From Muraenolepis orangiensis (taxonomy: Eukaryota; Chordata; Actinopteri; Gadiformes; Muraenolepididae): a stretch of DNA of 64,000 bases. The stretch covers positions 13,710,948 to 13,774,947 of the forward strand of contig CM051004.1 of assembly GCA_027704905.1 (NCBI GenBank), read 5' to 3'. The notes under the pieces were generated by a model that worked only from the letters and a program-made list of their open reading frames with translations, did not search any database and had not been told where the DNA came from. Positions 19,169-32,542 of the stretch are shown piece by piece (position 1 is the first letter of the stretch; each line of letters starts with the position of its first letter). A program made the translations under genes and the position numbers.

Positions 19169-21262
19169 CTGTCTGCAAAGCTGTTTCTGCTCCAGCTGGA
19201 TTCAAGCTGAATCTGCTCATTATCCCGGCTCCTGAAATAGGCAGGCCAATTAAATCGCTTTTAATCAAGACCGTGGTTCGTTAAATAGGGCAAGCTTCAA
19301 AACAGGACTGTCCAGGGGCCTTCTCCTGACCCCGCCCCCCTCTTTGTAATTCCTGAAGCTGACCACCTTGCTGGCTGTGGGAGAAGTCTCCACGAAAGCC
19401 CTGTAGAAAAGGTGCATTGCTTTATTGAACAGCTATTAAAGAGAAGCCAATTGGTGTATTTTTTCCCTCAAAGACCCTTTCAGGGCTATATTTAGAGAAT
19501 CACGACATTAGCAGTCCTACAGTTTAAGATCGTTACTCATTGATGTCTGTTTTTGGGGTGTTTGCCGGTTGAGTCAATATTGTTCTCCACAGATGCTGAG
19601 GAATTGTTCAGTTTTTCTACAGTTTCAACATTCAGTCATTGTCTGTATCATAGTGCAACAAACCTCTACTCAGGGAAATAATGTGTTGTATTGCGTTTTC
19701 AGGAACAGGGTGTCCCAGAGGTGAACTTGGTCCTTATGGACAAGCCCTTGTATCAAATAAAACCAAAATCAGGGCCCCGGTACAAATCTATATTAACAAA
19801 CAATAAAATCACTCGCATTTGAGGCAGTGCAAGAAACCCAGCGACTAATTCATGATAATTAGTCGCTGGTGAGGAAAACTTTTTCCAATTTTTACAGTCA
19901 ACGGAACATATGCAATAACTACTGTTTAATGATGGGATCAGGAGCCTCGAACCAATGTTAACTACCAAGATAGTGAGAGGATTGCATGCTAGTAGATCAT
20001 AACACTGATAGCCTCTTCCCTAGGGCCCTTGGAATATGTTAATCAACTTATGTAATCATGTGTGTTCAGCAGAGCAAATATCCACAGGCCTTGGAGCATC
20101 ACTTCCATTATGTTTAGATGTCATTCACACACACACAAGACAAGCCTCTTCTAATTGGATTATGTGTGAATCAGGTATGATAAAAGCTTGGGTAAGCTGT
20201 ATATAAAACCAATCACCAATGTAATTTGTAATGTCAGTAGGTCACGTTTGGTGGAATTTAAAGAAATCTAAACAACAGCGCTACAGGAATAACAGTGATA
20301 TGTCACCGATAAGCTACACCACTAAAGAATATAAGGTATACTAGAAGATACTAAAAGTAACTCCTGAGGCCCAACGAACAACAAACAAACGACCAGCAGT
20401 GAGTCATACACATTTCCTACAGCATTTTACCTAACACTTCCTTACACTACATTACATTAGAATCTAATTAAATTTACTGCTATTATTGAATTAGTTTGAA
20501 AATGGAAATTGTTTGAACACCTGCTGTTTTTATGTGTGATGCAAAATTGAAAGGCCGTCCCCACTGCTGCTTTCAACATGAACACACAGGTATAAGGCAG
20601 CACGCCTTTCATTCTCTGTTTCCCACTGGAGGGATGCCAACCAGCGCGGCTCCTGCCAGGTTCTGAAGTTACCAAGGCAGCCACTAAACGCTGCACAAGC
20701 CAGCCAGGATTTGATAACATAATGACATTTATCCCACGCGAGGATATCTGATCCCGGCCAATATTGTCTCGTTGGATGGCAGCAACACATTTGGGAGGCC
20801 ACCGGCGATTATGTAAATAGTGGTTATTTATGGAAGTATGTAACTATACTGTAACCTCCCACATGGTTTACTGGGATACGGAAAGAAAACCGACTCCTGT
20901 CCAACTTAGTGGAGCAGAGGAGAGATGTGGAAAAACTTGTCTAAGGCATCGATGAGGAACAATAATAAGGGGGGGGCTGTATTTTCCCTTCTACAAGAGC
21001 AAGTCTCCCCGCACCCCGTTCCACTGCTGAGTACTAGAGGACTACCCTTAGGAAAGACCAATTCACAGTGGCACCCATTTGTTGTTTTAATAAAGTTAAG
21101 ATGGTTGAAGCTCCCTGGTTGGTGACAGATACAGCGCGGTTGTGCGTAAGCCCCGATGGAAAATGAAACTGCAACTCACACAGTTCATGACATTATTTCC
21201 TTTTTGTTCATCTCCTTGTTCTGTGTATGCTTAATTTGTTTTGTATATGAGCTTAATATACT

Positions 21263-21448
<186 letters not shown>

Positions 21449-22699
21449 AGAGGCTCAAGGCTTCCAGTAGAAAAAAAGGCACTCTGAAGACTAATGAGGC
21501 GTTCATGCAGGCTTGTGGTGCAATGAAACACCACAATCGGCTGGAGTTTGCATGCATTGGGCTTCCGCTGCTCGGGTAACTTGACAAGAACGAGTCGAAG
21601 GGTCCTCATTTGTTCCTCTCATAATCTTGCAGAGGAACAATGGGTTTACATGACACGTGAAGTTTAAACATGTAAAATGTTGGGTCATTGCAACAGTTAC
21701 GCAGTAACAGCTATGGAATGAAATATGGATTGAGACTGAACATGAATTTAAAAACTGAATATGGAATGTCTGAAACTGGAATTACTGAACAGAATGTAAA
21801 ATGAGTAAGCTGTCTCCAAATGGCTATTATTTATATTCTAAACACGGCTTCGTTTTAAGACATAATGCATTTCATTGACAACAACTCAAGGCTCGATACA
21901 ACTGAATAACAACTACAGACCAAACTGTTTCATGCATTCTCAATGAATACTAGACTACTATTGAATGAATACAACAACACTTTTTTTGCCTTGTACTACT
22001 TTTGTAGTTTAGCAAGGTTTTTGAATTTGTCACATTTCAGTCATATGATTAATGTCACCATGTCTTCACCGTTTCCATGAGAGTCAATGTTTACATTGAC
22101 TGACATTTCAGAATTAGGCTGGTGCTATAGATGTAATACACTTATTTTGCAGTACTCTGTCTCTGTAAACATGAGTGTTACTTGCTAACTGTGAAGCCTA
22201 CAGTTTAAATACAAAATAAAAATGTGGACTGTTAAGGCCAGGCATATTGAAAAAAAAAAGAACCGACTTATCGGACAGAACACAGATTTCAATATCATAC
22301 CCTAAATTACCACACAGCATAATTAAGCACTGCAATTCAATGTTGAACACTGAATTTTCCTTTCAAATGCAGATATTTGTATGGGACTATTTCATATGAT
22401 AATTGTAAAATGCCTACTTATTCCACATAGCCAATAGCCTACACACACAAAACACATTTGAGACATAATACCATAAGCAAATTCAAAACTTTTTGCATGA
22501 CATACAAATTGGAAAGACTAAGCCGCTTGGAGATGGACAGCCTAAGGGATGTATGGACATGTGTGGGCTTCGACATCCTTTGTAAAAATATGATGACTAT
22601 TTCACCATTAAGAACAAGTCATGGCTGTATTGCATAGTGTTAGCGTCATTTATTCTCCTAGTGAAGGGTATTGTTTATCCAGTCGCAGAGTAGTAAAGG

Positions 22700-23232
22700 G
22701 TAAGTCATTCTTACCTGTAAATGTCCCTGGTACATATCAAGTACAGAGTCATTTTTACCTGTAAATGTCACTGGTACATATCCAGGACAGTCATTATTGA
22801 CTGTAAATGCCCCAGGTACATATCAAGGACAGAGTCATTCTTACCTGTAAATGTCCCTGGTACATTTCGAGGACAGAGTCATTCTTACATGTAATTGTCC
22901 CTGGTACATTTCGAGGACAGAGTCATTCTTACCTGTGAATGCCCCTGGTACATATCCAAGACAAAGTCATTCTTACCTGTAAATGTCACTGGTACATATC
23001 GAGGACAGAGTCATTCTTACCTGTAAATGCCCCTGGTACATATCGAGGACAGAGTCATTCTTACCTGTAAATGTCCCTGGTACATTTCCAGGACAGAGTC
23101 ATTCTTACCTGTAAATGTCCCTGGTACATATCCAAGACAAAGTCATTCTTACCTGTAAACGTCCCTGGTAGGCTAAATATCGAGGACAGAGTCATTCTTA
23201 CCTGTAAATGTCCCTGGTACATATCGAGTCAT
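22700..23232. repeat. 44-bp minisatellite, 12 copies
   Basis: The consensus contains GAGTCATTCTTACCTGTAAA followed by TGTCCCTGGTACATATCGAGG and ACA. Twelve copies are seen, one with an extra GGCTAA insertion. Ten keep TTACCTGT, whose complement is a consensus 5' splice donor (ACAGGTAAGA) on the minus strand. Confidence 0.95.
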
Positions 23233-23366
23233 TCGCGGATTTCTCCGACGCAGGATTTTCAGACTTCTCCCAGGGTTGCTGGGAGTTTCATTGGCAGTGT
23301 TCGCTTCATGTGCTCCAAAGAGTTACTTAAACACAACGGATTGTTCCTAGTGATGTTTCTAGTGTT

Positions 23367-23432
23367 GCGGAGACAGGAGGAGACAGGAGGAGCCAGGATA
23401 AGACAGGAGGAGACAGGAGACAGGAGGAGCCT
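23367..23432. repeat. 12-bp tandem repeat (GGAGGAGACAGG)
   Basis: Five to six imperfect AGACAGGAGGAG units lie just after the 44-bp minisatellite. Confidence 0.85.
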
Positions 23433-23576
23433 AGCTGTCCTCCACTCGGGTGCTGAACAGTTCAGTTCTGGCCGTGAGTTATTAGCAGTTTGTCATGATG
23501 AAAAAACGCCGAGCGCGATATCGAACTCGCACTCTTCCCTTCGCGTACTTAGGAAAAAGTCCACTGAGAAGTGCTG

Positions 23577-23780
23577 CGGTTTGTTTTAAAAGAAGAATAA
23601 ATAGCGGAAAGCGACTACTTCTGTTGTGGTTTGTTTAATAAAAAAAAAGAATAAATAGCGGGAAGCGACCACTTCTGCTGTGTTTTTTTTTTAAAGAAGA
23701 AGAATACAGAACGGAAAGCGACCACTTATGCTGTGGTTTGTTTAAAATAATTATGAATAAAACGTAAAGCTCCACTTCCA
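23577..23780. repeat. ~55-bp tandem repeat, about 4 copies
   Basis: Each unit carries GAATAAATAGCGGAAAGCGA, CCACTTCTGCTGTGGTTTG and an A/T-rich spacer of variable length. The last unit is degenerate (AAACGTAAAGCTCCACTTC). Confidence 0.85.
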
Positions 23781-24106
23781 GACCTCCGTCCTTCGATGAG
23801 GTCCAGTCTCCTCTCTCCTCTCCTCCTCTCACCGTCTGTTCTGAGGTAGCGAGCCTCTCCCTTCACTGCCGCTCGTGGTGCCTCCTCCAAAGCTCACGTG
23901 TTTCCAATGGATCAACATACTGTTCGGCTACGTATGTGTATATCGTACTGTATATTCCTACAGAAATGTATTGGTATAATGCTGCCATGCCATATTCATA
24001 GGAACTGCACGATGTAAAAATGTATATTCCCTCAATGAGGTGCCTTCCTTTGGTAGTCATCCTCACCTAACAATTGAACATGTTTAGTTATTGAAAAAAA
24101 TGTAAG

Positions 24107-24109
<3 letters not shown>

Positions 24110-24179
<70 letters not shown>
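24110..24179. repeat. (TA)n microsatellite
   Basis: 70 bp of pure TA. Confidence 0.97.
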
Positions 24180-24181
<2 letters not shown>

Positions 24182-24241
24182 CAATTTGATGTAAACATGT
24201 AACTAGGTATTGTTGTATTGATGCAATACAGTATGGTAGTT

Positions 24242-24440
24242 AAACAGAACAGTCAGGGTCAGTGTTTGACAGTGTTCAATACACTATTGGTGTTACACAG
24301 AACAGTCAGTGTCAGTGTTTGACAGTGTTCAATAAAGCATTGTAGTCACACAGAACAGTCAGTGTCAGTGTTTGACAGTGTTCAATAAAGCATTGTAGTC
24401 ACACAGAACAGTCAGTGTCAGTGTTTGACAGTGTTTAGTT
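24242..24440. repeat. 53-bp tandem repeat, about 3.7 copies
   Basis: The unit is ACAGAACAGTCAGTGTCAGT, GTTTGACAGTGTTCAATAAA and GCATTGTAGTCAC. The two central copies are identical. It follows a (TA)n run and a fragment of the repeat family also seen at 53030 and 54285. Confidence 0.92.
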
Positions 24441-24666
24441 CTCGTGTGCCACTAGGGTAGAAACTCAAACATCTTGGTGGTTGTATGTAAGATTTGTAAT
24501 GCTAGACTTGGCTTAAGCCTATATAGCCTTTTATTTTATAATCTTTATTTGAATACATCCAGGCCAAATATTTGTTTTGTAACTAAAACATCAAATGCCT
24601 GATTAATTACAGTGTTAACATGCAGTTAAAAAAGCAGTGGATTGTCTACTCTAAGTAGGGAGTGAG

Positions 24667-25148
24667 TCCTTACCCCAAGTGAAGGAGTTCAAGTATCCCA
24701 GGGTCTGGTTCTCCAGTGAGGGGAGGAGGGAGTGTGAGATTGACCGGAGAATTGGTGCAGCGGGAGCGGTATTAGCTGCTCTTTACCGCACCGTTGTAAC
24801 CAAAAGAGAGCTGAGCCAGTAGGCAAAGCTCTCGATCTACCGGTCAGTCTTCGTTCCTACCCTCACCTATGGTCATGAACAATGGGTAATGACCGAAAGC
24901 ACGTGATCGCGAATACAAGTGGCCAAAATGAGTTTCCTCAGGAGGGTGGCTGGTATCTATCTGGGATGCTTTCTGGTCGCCTCCTGAGGGAGGTTTTCCA
25001 GGCACATCCAGCTGGGACCACGGGGAAGACCAAGGTACAGGTGGGGTGATAACATCTCCACGCTGGCCTGGGAACGCCTCGGGATCCCCTAGTCAGAGCT
25101 TGTTGATGTTGCCAGGGAGAGGGAAGTTTGGAGATGGATGGATGGACA
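24667..25148 (+). mobile_element. degenerate non-LTR retrotransposon, ORF2 C-terminal end
   Basis: The nucleotide text follows the well-known fish LINE end: CAAGTGAAGGAGTTCAAGTA, then TACCGGTCAGTCTTCGTTCC, CTCACCTATGGTCATGA, GGCTGGCCTGGGAACGCCTC and a GATGGATG tail. Translation gives motifs such as LSIYRSVFVPTLTYGHE and LAWERLGIP. An in-frame TAG and internal deletions make it inactive. Confidence 0.8.
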
Positions 25149-28100
25149 TATACTGCACAAATAGGCCATATCTACTGGTTTAGGCATTGGGTGTTACATT
25201 TTGTAGAAGCCATAAGCCTAACAAAGTACAGAAATACAATTGTTTAAAAGCAGTAATAAAAACTGAAATGGAACAAAGACATGCACTTTCCTGAAGCTCA
25301 ATTAAGAGGCAATGTTGACAATCATAACATAACAAAAAAAATCACCAAAAGCGCACCAGCTAAATTTGGGAGCTAAAAAAAGCAAATTTCCTCAATATCC
25401 CCAAAAATATTAAAGATATATAGATTATGTATTCGGACACCCATTGTTAAGGCAATCAAAAATAACTGTGCTACCAATAACAACATAAGACAAGTTGCAA
25501 TGAACTATTTTCCATTTCTGTAATTTGAATGGAAGTGGCCACTTGCAATTTCCGTTCCATTATATTTATCAGAAACATTGAACAACTCATGGTGTCTGCT
25601 CATCTAAGCGCTAAACAACAATAGGAAGAGCAGTGGAAAACAGCAAGGGGAATGTGTGAATATTAAGTGGCATTATGTATGATGCACTAACATCATACAA
25701 GTACACCAAGAGCAACCATTGTTATTATTGCCAGCGTGTGCTGTTATGTTAACTATATGTTTCTTTTGTGATAATGAGCATTGGATCTTGGAATGGGTGT
25801 GCACCAGATACCTCAGTGACCACACGGTTTTCTGAGTTCTGTCTTTGCTGCAGGGGTTATCAGTGTACGGATGGGTGTTGTCTGTAGCCCATGTAGCGCA
25901 TGAGAAACATGCCTGGGAACACACCAATGTGTGAGAAGGAGAATGTGTCTCCTAAGTGTGAAGGTAATGCTAAACATAGGAATGAGAAACGTCATTGTGA
26001 CCACTAAAGGTCATCAGGTACAAGGTGAGTTACTGAATACACATTTAAAGCTGTTATACAAGCCCAGTAAAACAGATATGTACTAGTGGTCTTATATCAC
26101 AGTCATGTATAACGCCTCACATAAGTACTCGCCAGGGCCACATTACCTCTGTGTCTCTGAATATAATCATTGTCGTAATAAAAGCTCTGCTATCGCAACC
26201 TGACAGGTGCTGTCCTGAAGCCAGGATTAAAATCTGATTATTAGTTCATACAAGGTAAAGCTTTAAATGGGATTACCATAGCATACAAAGCAAACTGCCA
26301 AAGAGGAGATAATGAAATCACTGAAGCCTAATTGAAACGTTTCTGAATGGTATCACAGCCACCAAGCCTAAGGTCCTAAAACCCCAGCAAGGAATGTGTG
26401 GATGAACCCATTGGACACATTGAATGCCTACTTGAATACACTCACAGACATCTTAGTGTTACCTAGACTAGAGCAAAGGTCTTCCAAGCGGCTTACCTGT
26501 GTAAACAAGGTTGCCAAGGTTTCTTATTGTGCTGTAATCCCAATGCTTCTACGTTCTAATTGAGTTCGTATTTAGTGAGTCATTTAGTAGTTTGAGCCAA
26601 AGTGATAAAACATAAATGTCTGCTCGGGACACTGGGGATCTGGTACCTTTGGTACCTTTTAAGCTGGAAGTCGATCACAGTATTCCCCCTAATTTATGTA
26701 AATTGAATCCCTCAACTAAAGTAGGAAGAGTAATGCTTTCTAGGCTTGATTTGGTACAATTGTATGTCCCTCAACGGTCCCTCAAGTATGAATCCACTGG
26801 ATTATGATGTCACCAGTGGCTGCACAATATGGCACCTACTGTATATTTCCTCGCTGGGTCACATGATACATTAGTAACTGTCATCGTATGTAATTGGATC
26901 ACTGGTGGCCATTCTCTCAAAATAGCCAAACATGACTTTAAATTCTAATAATGTCATAAATCTCCTTCCTCGCCTTCTGACAGTACGTTGTTGTTAATGA
27001 GGCAGGGTCAGAGTATTCAAGTATTAATAGGATGAGAATTAATGTTGTCTTGCATATTTGGGAGGTTTCATTATTAATATGCATTTATGAAATATTCACT
27101 TGACTAATGTGACTCTATAAAGATGCTAACCTTTTTTTACACCATATTTTGATGTGGCATGACATTGTTAGGAGTTAAATTAGACATATACATGTGTAAT
27201 TGGTCTCACACAATCCAAACAAGCAATTACACACACACACACACAGTCTCACACACCTAAATATAGATACTACTTCCAAAATAAAACCCATTCACACTTC
27301 AACATGATTTTGCTTACTTTTTTGTCCCCATTTCATCATGAACAGCATCTCATTGTGGCAATTTAACACCTGTTAACCCTACTCCTGGCAGCACAGAGAC
27401 TGCGTTAGTCGGTACAAATTGTGAAAATCCATTCTGTGGCGGTGGTGGTGGTGGTGAAAGAACGAGCAATTCTGTATCTCCTCCTCTGTTGGGACATGAT
27501 GTGTTTGGTGGATCGGAGCCTTTATAAAAAGGCTGATAGAGTTGTTGGCGGCTTTTGTTTGGAGAGCAGTGGCCGTCAGAGAGGAAAAAGTGTTTCCATA
27601 AATCACAGCTGGACTTTGAGTAGGCTTGTAACGGTTGTTTTTCTGCTCTGTGAGTAGTTCCAGTGAATGTTTTTTGACTTGGAAAATTGGGGTTGTAGAA
27701 GAATACAGCATTTTAGGTGAGCATTATGTAAGGACAATGATGTCACTTGAACTGAAAGTTTTCCTTTTTTTTTATCATCCGTTATATAACTTGTTAGGAA
27801 ATGTCCTTCAACTGAATTGGGAGTGCTGTCCTGTACTGAGCTATTTTACGTCCCATTTCAAAATTTATTTCTAGGAAATACATTTAGAAATGTGGACGTA
27901 AAATAGCTCAGTTTGCAACGTCCAACATGACATTGTTTTAGCCAACTATGTGTGCAATATGCTAGATATTATGCTGGCATAACACCAACAGCTATTTGGT
28001 ATAGGGGGGTGTTTTAGGACATTTTTTAATTGATATTTAATGCCAAATTGTTTTAAGTGTCGTAGTAATATGTGTGTGGCAAACCTTCACAATATGTATA

Positions 28101-28794
28101 ATTGCATAAAAATAATTGTCAATTGTAAATATATTATTATACATTATTAGATGATATATAATATATTGTATACAACATTTGGATATATTATAAAGCGTTT
28201 GTCAATATATAAGAGTGCATAAAGTCGGCACACTGCTTACACAAAGCGACCACAGATATGTAATGTAATGAAATGATAAAGAGCAGGGAGTATTCAGAAT
28301 TCCCCCCACGATTAAAAACAAATCAATGAGTGGTTGCTGGCATAGTACCATAAAAGAGAAACCCGTGTCCCATGAACTGCCAACTCATGTCGGACGGCAA
28401 ATCCTTTTTGCCGTGACTGTATATCTAATAGACCACAAATGCTTTAAGCTAGCTTGTCATTCATACGTTCATCTAATATCATGTAGTGGATGTTGTTCAG
28501 CCATACGAGTAGCATAGGCTCCTATTCTGCTTAAGGTCTATTTATTTTCTAAACAGATGCTTAAGCTCTTTCTCAGGGCTCCGAGAGTCCTCCAGAAACA
28601 AGGAATTTCGTAGAATAAGGCTTTTTCGAGTTTCAGCCTACAATAGGCCAGATAAGGTCCTCAAGATATGTTTCTTCTGACGTGGGAGGATGATGAAGGA
28701 ATGTTTGCTTCGCTGAGGAGGACGAAGATATAAGGCATGTGGACTGCCAAGGTCTTACAAACCCCCCCCCAAAAAAATCTGTATTCATATTTAG
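25149..28794. other. no gene recognised; low-repeat AT-rich region
   Basis: Besides the hairpin at 27835 and a short CA run near 27230, no repeats or exons are seen. Homeodomain-core-rich text (TTAAT, ATTATTAATATGCAT) lies around 26980-27100. Confidence 0.5.
27835..27912. repeat. 25-bp inverted repeat (foldback hairpin)
   Basis: The left arm ACTGAGCTATTTTACGTCC plus CATTTC pairs with the right arm at 27887-27912, which differs by a single inserted base. The 27-bp centre is also partly self-complementary (ATTTCTAGGAAAT). It could be a tiny MITE or a structured RNA hairpin. Confidence 0.85.
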
Positions 28795-29100
28795 ATTCTA
28801 GTACAATGGAATGCTTCCCCCCCCGAAGTATGAATTTCCTAAAACACTATACTATAAAATAAAAATACTGTACACAGTAAAAATAACAATAAAAATAACA
28901 ATAAAGTGACTGATGGATGATGTGTACATTTGTTGAATTGTGCAAAAAGCATTTAAAAGCATTTCAACGTGCCAGTAGTGCAGCAGCATCATGAATACAG
29001 TGCAGTGGCTGTAAGGAGTCCAGAAAGTCCAGCAAAAGTATGATAGTGTAATGTAATATGGATGACAATGTTATGATAGTGGCAACACTCCTAGCAGTTC
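28795..29100 (-). mobile_element. LINE 3' UTR copy, minus strand
   Basis: Read on the minus strand it matches the 3' UTR of the 33302-34199 element almost throughout. Shared words (plus-strand text) include AGTACAATGGAATGCTT, GTGCCAGTAGTGCAGCAGCA and GAGTCCAGAAAGTCCAGCAA. Confidence 0.8.
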
Positions 29101-30051
29101 AGTAGGCGCAATGCCTGTGGATGACCAAGCACACATACCCACATTTGGTTTCTGGAGATGGATGATTGCTCTCGTGACATTAGTGTGAACATACATGCCT
29201 ATACATTGAATATGTTAAGAATAGATTACCTACAATATAAAACTGTAAAAATATGTCCATTTAGATCAACATGTTACTGTTGAGATCTATTCATTTAGTG
29301 GGTTACTTTATCCAAAACGACATAACACATTGCATGTGTTGTGCAACTGTAATTATCCCGTGTGGGTATCTTTCACTGGCCCGTTACCCGGGGTCACTTG
29401 GTGGTGCTGGTGATTGGATGGTGATGTAATGAATTTGCATGTACAAAACAACAATTTACTCCTACTAGGTACTCAGTTTGTATCTCGGGCCAGGGCTGAA
29501 TAATTGAAGACCGGGAGGTTCATTGACATCAAAAGCAGCAGGCCTATACTACAAACAACTTGGGATACATGATATCCAAGGCCGGGGCTCCTCCATACAC
29601 ACACGCTTTAGAAGGGCTTGGACCCATCAAATTACACCCCGTTTACCGCTGGGAGCTCTGGTTTCACACAAGCTCTAACACACAAGCCCTTATGACAGTG
29701 GCCCAATACGGCTCTAATCCTCCGCTCATTCACCCTGCGATCTGTGCTCATGTGGGACCATATCACGCCATCTGAAACTTTAATGCTCGGATGAAATGTC
29801 CACAAAACAAACTCTTTAAATATGTACACGCATCCAGTTGTTTTTGCCCAGCTTCATTATGGGGGGTTTATCGAAGCACGCAGCGAGATTCATAATTTAT
29901 GTTTCTCAAGAATTCTCTCAGATGCGTGTACAATAAAACTTAATTTCACTCCCACTGCAAACCTGTTGGGCTTGTGTGCCAGCCAAACTTCTTCATATTT
30001 AATAGACTAAGATCTTCTCCATACATATATGTATCTGTGTTGTGTGTGTGT
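29101..30051. other. no gene recognised; candidate conserved noncoding stretch
   Basis: The 29530-29970 part has balanced base composition, no simple repeats and no supported exon. Confidence 0.4.
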
Positions 30052-30200
30052 CAGTGGCGGCTGGTGGTTGTTTAAGTAGGGGAGGAAGATGCCGATCACT
30101 ATTAATTTTAACAGTGTACTAGTGGGTACACACTCGGGAAAGAAGAATTGTTTTGACAAAAAATAGCGATTTAGCGGAACTTCAACGATTTTCAACCGCC
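30052..30200 (+). mobile_element. hAT terminal fragment
   Basis: It starts CAGTGGCGGCTGGTGGTTGT followed by AGTAGGGGAGGA, a terminus type common to fish non-autonomous hATs. The partner end (CCGCCACTG) is not found nearby. Confidence 0.4.
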
Positions 30201-30549
30201 TTTGTATCATTTAAATGTTGGTGGTACAATGTTTATCATGGTATCGATCTCAATGTATGCTTCTAAAGCTAATTAGAAAGCCACATGGGTATACTTATTC
30301 TTCACCCATCAGCATGCTGTTCAAAGCCACAACATTTCTTAGGAAAGTCCAAAGTCTATTACATCAGCAGGCAAATCCTGAAGCGGCCCAAGTGACTCTG
30401 ATTTAAATACTGCTGTGTATGTTTATAGATGTTGATAAACGACCTGTCTCGCAAAGGAACAGGTTACCTTGAAAGCCTCCTTGTGCAGGTAACATAACCA
30501 TGAACAGTTTGTCATTCCTGCAAAAACCTTCCTTTTCCCTCTCCTCCTC

Positions 30550-30556
<7 letters not shown>

Positions 30557-30641
<85 letters not shown>

Positions 30642-30675
30642 CCTCCATCTCTCTCTCTCCCCCTCCATCTCTCTT
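30557..30675. repeat. (CT)n microsatellite
   Basis: 83 bp of CT followed by two CCCCCTCCATCTCTCTCT variants. Confidence 0.96.
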
Positions 30676-30959
30676 TCTCTCTATGTTCCTTTGAATGACA
30701 CCTTTACAGGAGGAGGAGGAGGGGATAATGGCCTCTGAGGGTGTTAGAAGTGTGTGTGTGTGAGTGAAATGAATGGCCATGTGAGAAGGGTCAATGAAGA
30801 CGGGAACAATGAAGTTTTCACGGTGGACACACGCGGTATTAGGTGACCCAGAACCCGAGTTCTACAACACATATACATATACACATATACACAGTATATA
30901 TACACAGAGTACAGAAAACAGCATACATGCTGCCTCTCATGTATTGTCATTGCACAGAA

Positions 30960-31395
30960 CAAGCACAATACAAAACAGTGCAAATGTAACAGTAAAGTGC
31001 ATAGTAATTCATAGTAATTCATAGTAATTCAATTTCACTTTTCAATTCAATTTCACTTTTCACTTTTTCAGTATTCATCTGAGTTATTTATTATTATTCT
31101 ATTACTGCCAATTTGCACTATACGTATTGTTGTGTATTGTATATACCTACGTATTACTGTAATAATACTGGAAATTGTGCAATTCATCTATCAATGCATT
31201 TAGATTTCATTAGAGTTAATTTAGTTATATTTAGTTTATACTAGTTTAACTTAGTTTAGTTTGTTGTTATTTCGTTTTTAGCTTTAGGTATTAGTATATT
31301 TTTGTGTGTATTTATTCCCCCTGTTTCAACTGTTGCACCTTAATTTCCCTCGGGATTAATAAAGTTATCTTGAATCTTGAATCTTGAATCTTGAA
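30960..31395 (+). mobile_element. LINE 3' UTR with TTGAATC tail
   Basis: AT-rich text with a TAGTAATTCA triplication at the start, then CCTCGGGATTAATAAAGTTA and four copies of TCTTGAA. This is the classic 3' end of a fish LINE. No ORF2 part is visible. An isolated TCTTGAATCTTGAATCT also lies at 44862-44880. Confidence 0.6.
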
Positions 31396-31792
31396 TATAG
31401 TTATATTGTAATATACAAAGTACAGTGGTTAAATAGGATGTAAAAACTGTCTACTAGGTATAAAAACAGGTATAGAAACAGTCTACTAGGTATGAAAAAA
31501 CAGTGGGTATACTGTATATTTAGTAGGTATGAGATATGAGCAGATATAGGTATATATATATATATACCGGTAGGTATACAAGTATCAACAGGTAGTGAGC
31601 AGGGCTATGCAGTTATATCAACAGTTGTAGATACATATATACAGGGTATAAGTACAGTACAAATGTACACGGCTATCATACAGGTATGTAAGCAATTCAC
31701 ATGACATAAACAATAAACATAAACAATAAACAATGAGATGGAAAAGACAAGCTGATCTCATCTACATGACATACTTACCCTACATGAGTAAC

Positions 31793-31904
31793 GGGGCGGC
31801 AGTGCTGTTGCTACCGCCTAACACTAGGATGGGTGAAATGCAGAGAATCTAATTTCACTGTGTGTACAAATGTATGTAACCAATAAAGAGGTTCCATTTC
31901 CATT
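31793..31904 (+). mobile_element. tRNA-derived SINE, internally deleted
   Basis: A GGGGCGGCAGTGCTGTTGCT head is joined directly to the body CACTAGGATGGGTGAAATGC and to the 3' end CCAATAAAGAGGTTCCATTT. The tRNA-like part is mostly deleted. Confidence 0.7.
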
Positions 31905-32042
31905 CAGCAGCTCAGTCTGCTGGGACTTTGGTTGGGAACCGGAGGTCGCCAGTTCAAGTGTGTGTGTGTGTGTGTGTGTGTGTGCTTTGCTGTGTACATG
32001 TGTGTGACCAATATAGAGGATTCAAAAATCCTCCAGATTTAA
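31905..32042 (+). mobile_element. tRNA-derived SINE interrupted by (GT)n
   Basis: A box CAGCTCAGTCTGCTGGGAC and B box CCAGTTCAAGT are followed by a (GT)n run and the 3' end GTGACCAATATAGAGGATTC. It lies immediately behind another SINE copy in the same direction. Confidence 0.7.
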
Positions 32043-32365
32043 GAATCAACCCTAACCCTCTGATCTGCTGATCTGTGACATTATCCAGATATCAATATTG
32101 AAAGAAATAGTGTGCATATGTTTCATATGTTTGCTATTTTTTTTCAGTATCTATACTCTACTATAATGTTTGGTCTATGAAGCATCACATATGAACAAGC
32201 AATGCAACCTAGAGTCCTACCTTTGTGTGGTGGTCACCTGGTACAACACATAGTTCACGCTGGTTTGATACCCTCTCAGGTCTGTCATCGAGCTATCTGT
32301 CAATCCCTGCTCGTCCTCTGACCCGCCCACCACACAGCAGGCAGGTAATTACCTCATCTGATGGA

Positions 32366-32542
<177 letters not shown>

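Noticed and set aside
22700..23232. CRISPR-like array
   Set aside because: The units are contiguous 44-bp repeats with no unique spacers, in a clearly eukaryotic sequence. It is a minisatellite.
23071..23589. 172-codon plus-strand open frame
   Set aside because: Its first third is a translation of the 44-bp minisatellite and the rest of short tandem repeats. No homology recognised.
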